DNA from: a virus
Reading direction: 5' to 3' (one strand)
Length of the DNA: 20,651 bases
Virus record (IMG/VR): IMGVR_UViG_3300009370_000209
Location: 1-20,651 of that record
The position numbers and the translations under genes are program-made. Below are positions 18,986 through 20,651 of this stretch, piece by piece; position 1 is the stretch's first letter; each line of letters opens with the position of its first letter. A model generated the notes under the pieces. It was not told where the DNA came from, ran no database searches, and was given only the letters and a program-made list of their open reading frames with translations.

Positions 18986-19704
18986 CGTACATCATAGGAA
19001 ACGGTCCTTCTAGAAAACAAATAGCATTAGATAAATTAGACGGAACAACATTTGGTTGTAATGCATTATATAGAGATTTTGCTCCTGACTATTTGTTGTC
19101 TGGTGATGCTACTATCATTAAAGAGATTTGTAAGACGGGATATCCAAAAGACAATAAGTGTATATTTCCAGATTGGGATCCTATTCCAAAAGAATTTAAA
19201 GATACATTATTACAACCATTCATAGAACAAGATTATAGAATAGAAGAATCTGATATAGACAATCATGAACATATACAGATATTCGGATTGTCAGAAGACC
19301 CAGCAGAAGATTTACAAATTCATGTATTGGGTGTTGACCCTGATTGGCAGATAACAAACATGAAAGGTACAGAAGATGATCCTGGATTTAGTGTTAATTT
19401 CTTTTGTGGTTCTAATGCAATGGCTCAAGCTTCTATAATGGGGTTTGATGAAGTAGGTCTTATAGGGTTTGATTCTATATGGAACTTTAAGGCTGATACT
19501 TATCAGAATATCTATGCAGGAACTAATGCATACGATAATACAAAAGAAACAAAAAGATTAAGAGTAGGATCAGAAGATCCAAACAGTTTAATAGGAACTC
19601 AAGAAGCACAGATAAAGAAAGTGCTTGACAGATTTGAAAAAATCGAGTATACTATATATAAGAGTGGGAAAAGTTTTCCACTAACATACGATAGTTTTAA
19701 ATAA
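18976..19704 (+). CDS. DUF115/Maf-like or sugar-transferase-like protein, 242 aa
   Basis: The N-terminus, AIAYIIGNGPSRKQIALDKL with TFGCNALYRDFAPDYLLSGD, resembles the nucleotide-sugar or pterin-kinase-like fold of DUF115/Maf-type proteins (6-hydroxymethylpterin diphosphokinase MptE-like family), with a glycine-rich loop and a following Asp. A later block, NFFCGSNAMAQASIMGF then EVGLIGFDSIW, also fits that type. It could modify a glycan or virion protein, but the substrate is unknown. In T4 no gene separates 59 from 32, so this is an insertion. The gp32 promoter lies inside its 3' end. Confidence 0.6.
   Translation: MAIAYIIGNGPSRKQIALDKLDGTTFGCNALYRDFAPDYLLSGDATIIKEICKTGYPKDNKCIFPDWDPIPKEFKDTLLQPFIEQDYRIEESDIDNHEHIQIFGLSEDPAEDLQIHVLGVDPDWQITNMKGTEDDPGFSVNFFCGSNAMAQASIMGFDEVGLIGFDSIWNFKADTYQNIYAGTNAYDNTKETKRLRVGSEDPNSLIGTQEAQIKKVLDRFEKIEYTIYKSGKSFPLTYDSFK
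19625..19653 (+). promoter_or_regulatory. Promoter for gp32, inside the preceding gene
   Basis: A perfect TTGACA (19625-19630), a 17-nt spacer and TATACT (19648-19653). The spacer contains the inverted repeat GATTT / AAATC. Transcription should start near 19660, just before a hairpin at 19663-19682, giving gp32 its own message. Confidence 0.8.
19663..19682 (+). promoter_or_regulatory. 5' hairpin in the gp32 leader
   Basis: AGTGG (19663-19667) pairs with CCACT (19678-19682), extended by A/T pairs inside with one bulged G. It lies at the predicted 5' end of the gp32 mRNA. In T4 a folded element upstream nucleates gp32 binding for autoregulation; this hairpin could play that part. Confidence 0.5.
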
Positions 19705-19724
19705 AATAATAAAATAATAAAATT
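19701..19724 (+). repeat. Three tandem 8-nt A/T repeats, probable gp32 operator
   Basis: ATAAAATA occurs twice (19701-19708 and 19709-19716), followed by ATAAAATT (19717-19724). The run lies just upstream of the gp32 ribosome-binding site (AAGGAG, 19731-19736). It is unstructured A/U-rich RNA, the kind of sequence T4 gp32 coats to repress its own translation. Confidence 0.55.
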
Positions 19725-19741
19725 GAAAACAAGGAGATAAA

Positions 19742-20641
19742 ATGTCATTCAATGAATTAAAACGTAGTCGAGGCGGATTCGACAAACTACAGAGCGCGTT
19801 AGAAAAAGACTCTGAATCAACAAAAAGCTTCTCAGACGATAGATACTGGAAACCAGAATTAGATAAATCTGGTAATGGTTATGCAGTGCTTCGTTTTTTA
19901 CCAGCTGCTAATGGAGAAGAACTTCCATGGGTCCAATATTGGGATCATGGTTTTCAAGGTCCAGGTGGGTGGTTTATTGATAAGTCTTTAACAACTTTAG
20001 GTAAAGCATGTCCAGTAAGTGAGTATAATACTCAATTATGGAACTCAGGTGATGAAGTTCAAAAGGATCAAGCTAGAAAACAGAAACGTAGATTACACTA
20101 TGTATCTAATATTCTAGTTGTTTCTGATCCAAAACATCCTGAGCTTGAAGGTAAAGTAATGCTTTATCGTTTCGGTAAAAAAATCTTTGAAAAGATTAAG
20201 GATGCTATGCAACCTCAATTCGAAGATGAAAAACCTCTCAATCCATTTGATCTATGGGAAGGTGCTAACTTTAAACTTAAAGTTAGAAAAGTAGATGGCT
20301 ATTGGAATTATGATAAATCAGAATTTGCAGCTTCGGCTCCATTGTCGGAAGACGATTCTGAACTTGAGTCCATCTATAACAAGCAACATTCTCTAGCAGA
20401 AGTAATTGCTCCTGATCAATTCAAATCTTATGACGATTTGAAAGTTAAATTGGATAGAGCTTTAGGTATAACTGGTACTGTTTCAACAGCTACTGCAGAA
20501 TCAATTGCTGATGATAATTCAGCAGGTAATGTAGCAACAGCTGATGAACAACCTTGGAGTGATGTTGATGTAACATCAACTTCTGGAAAACAGGAAGATA
20601 ATTCTTTATCTTACTTTGAAAAACTTGCACAAGACGCGTAA
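19742..20641 (+). CDS. 32: Single-stranded DNA-binding protein, T4 gp32-like
   Basis: gp32 coats ssDNA in replication, recombination and repair and organises gp59, UvsX and polymerase. The 299 residues (T4: 301) show the N-terminal cooperativity region with the basic KRSRGG patch (about 8-12), the OB-type core (DHGFQGPGGWFIDK, ILVVSDPKHPELEGKV, YRFGKKIFEKI, LWEGANFKLKV), and an acidic tail ending FEKLAQDA. The T4 zinc site (His-Cys-Cys-Cys) is degraded: H69 and C90 remain, but Ser82 and Ser93 stand where Cys is expected. AAGGAG at 19731-19736 precedes ATG 19742. It has its own promoter and a likely autoregulatory leader. Confidence 0.95.
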   Translation: MSFNELKRSRGGFDKLQSALEKDSESTKSFSDDRYWKPELDKSGNGYAVLRFLPAANGEELPWVQYWDHGFQGPGGWFIDKSLTTLGKACPVSEYNTQLWNSGDEVQKDQARKQKRRLHYVSNILVVSDPKHPELEGKVMLYRFGKKIFEKIKDAMQPQFEDEKPLNPFDLWEGANFKLKVRKVDGYWNYDKSEFAASAPLSEDDSELESIYNKQHSLAEVIAPDQFKSYDDLKVKLDRALGITGTVSTATAESIADDNSAGNVATADEQPWSDVDVTSTSGKQEDNSLSYFEKLAQDA

Positions 20642-20651
20642 GTAGTCAAAC

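Noticed and set aside
1-20651. CRISPR array, insertion sequence or integrase attachment site
   Set aside because: No regularly spaced repeats, transposase or integrase gene, or flanking direct repeats were seen.

Overview
The window looks like an AT-rich stretch of a marine T4-like myovirus genome. It holds a T4-type replication and late-transcription core: gp61 primase, a class Ia ribonucleotide reductase pair (NrdA/NrdB), and a gp33 - gp59 - gp32 block in the T4 order. These sit beside many small genes of the kind carried by marine T4-like phages. A phage bS21 ribosomal-protein homologue between gp33 and gp59 and the very low GC content suggest a host with a similarly AT-rich genome, such as SAR11/Pelagibacter. 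The host is an inference, not something the sequence shows.

Layout. 1-98: tail of an upstream gene. 105-1371: a strong promoter, a leader with a short basic uORF and a terminator-like hairpin, then an unrecognised 377-aa gene. 1404-5795: primase, nrdA and nrdB, tightly coupled. 5805-7459: a chain of overlapping small genes (membrane peptide, lipoprotein-like peptide, zinc ribbon, lipoprotein, ribbon-helix-helix protein, GIY-YIG endonuclease). 7460-7929: a non-coding region with a GC-rich fold, a bidirectional terminator-like hairpin and G-runs. 7962-8288: one small TTG-start gene with its own promoter and terminator. 8330-9238: a minus-strand chain of five overlapping genes, three of them only 29-42 aa. 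9289-11472: a plus-strand series starting with a metallopeptidase. 11473-11594: non-coding, with a long inverted repeat. 11595-14629: small hypotheticals, a membrane-anchored SleB-like hydrolase, a 390-aa protein and a DUF6433-like protein. 14603-14960: a one-gene transcription unit. 14982-17909: small late-type genes ending in a RecB-like nuclease. 17906-20641: gp33, bS21, gp59, a DUF115-like protein and gp32.

Regulation is unusually readable. There are two families of sigma70-like promoters. Family A has an 18-nt spacer with a conserved ACC-N3-GGT dyad next to the -35 (at 7894, 9252, 9622 and 15607). Family B has a 16-nt spacer and a TGT-extended -10 (at 105, 1368 and 14603). A separate consensus promoter with a 17-nt spacer serves gp32 at 19625. 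T4 late-type TATAAATA boxes lie at 12536, 14201 (one mismatch) and 14965, with a CTAAATA variant on the minus strand at 9251-9245, which fits the gp33 coactivator. In many of these the -10 or late box ends only 4-9 nt before a start codon, so leaderless mRNAs appear common. Together with the phage-encoded bS21, this suggests that translation initiation is adapted to phage messages.
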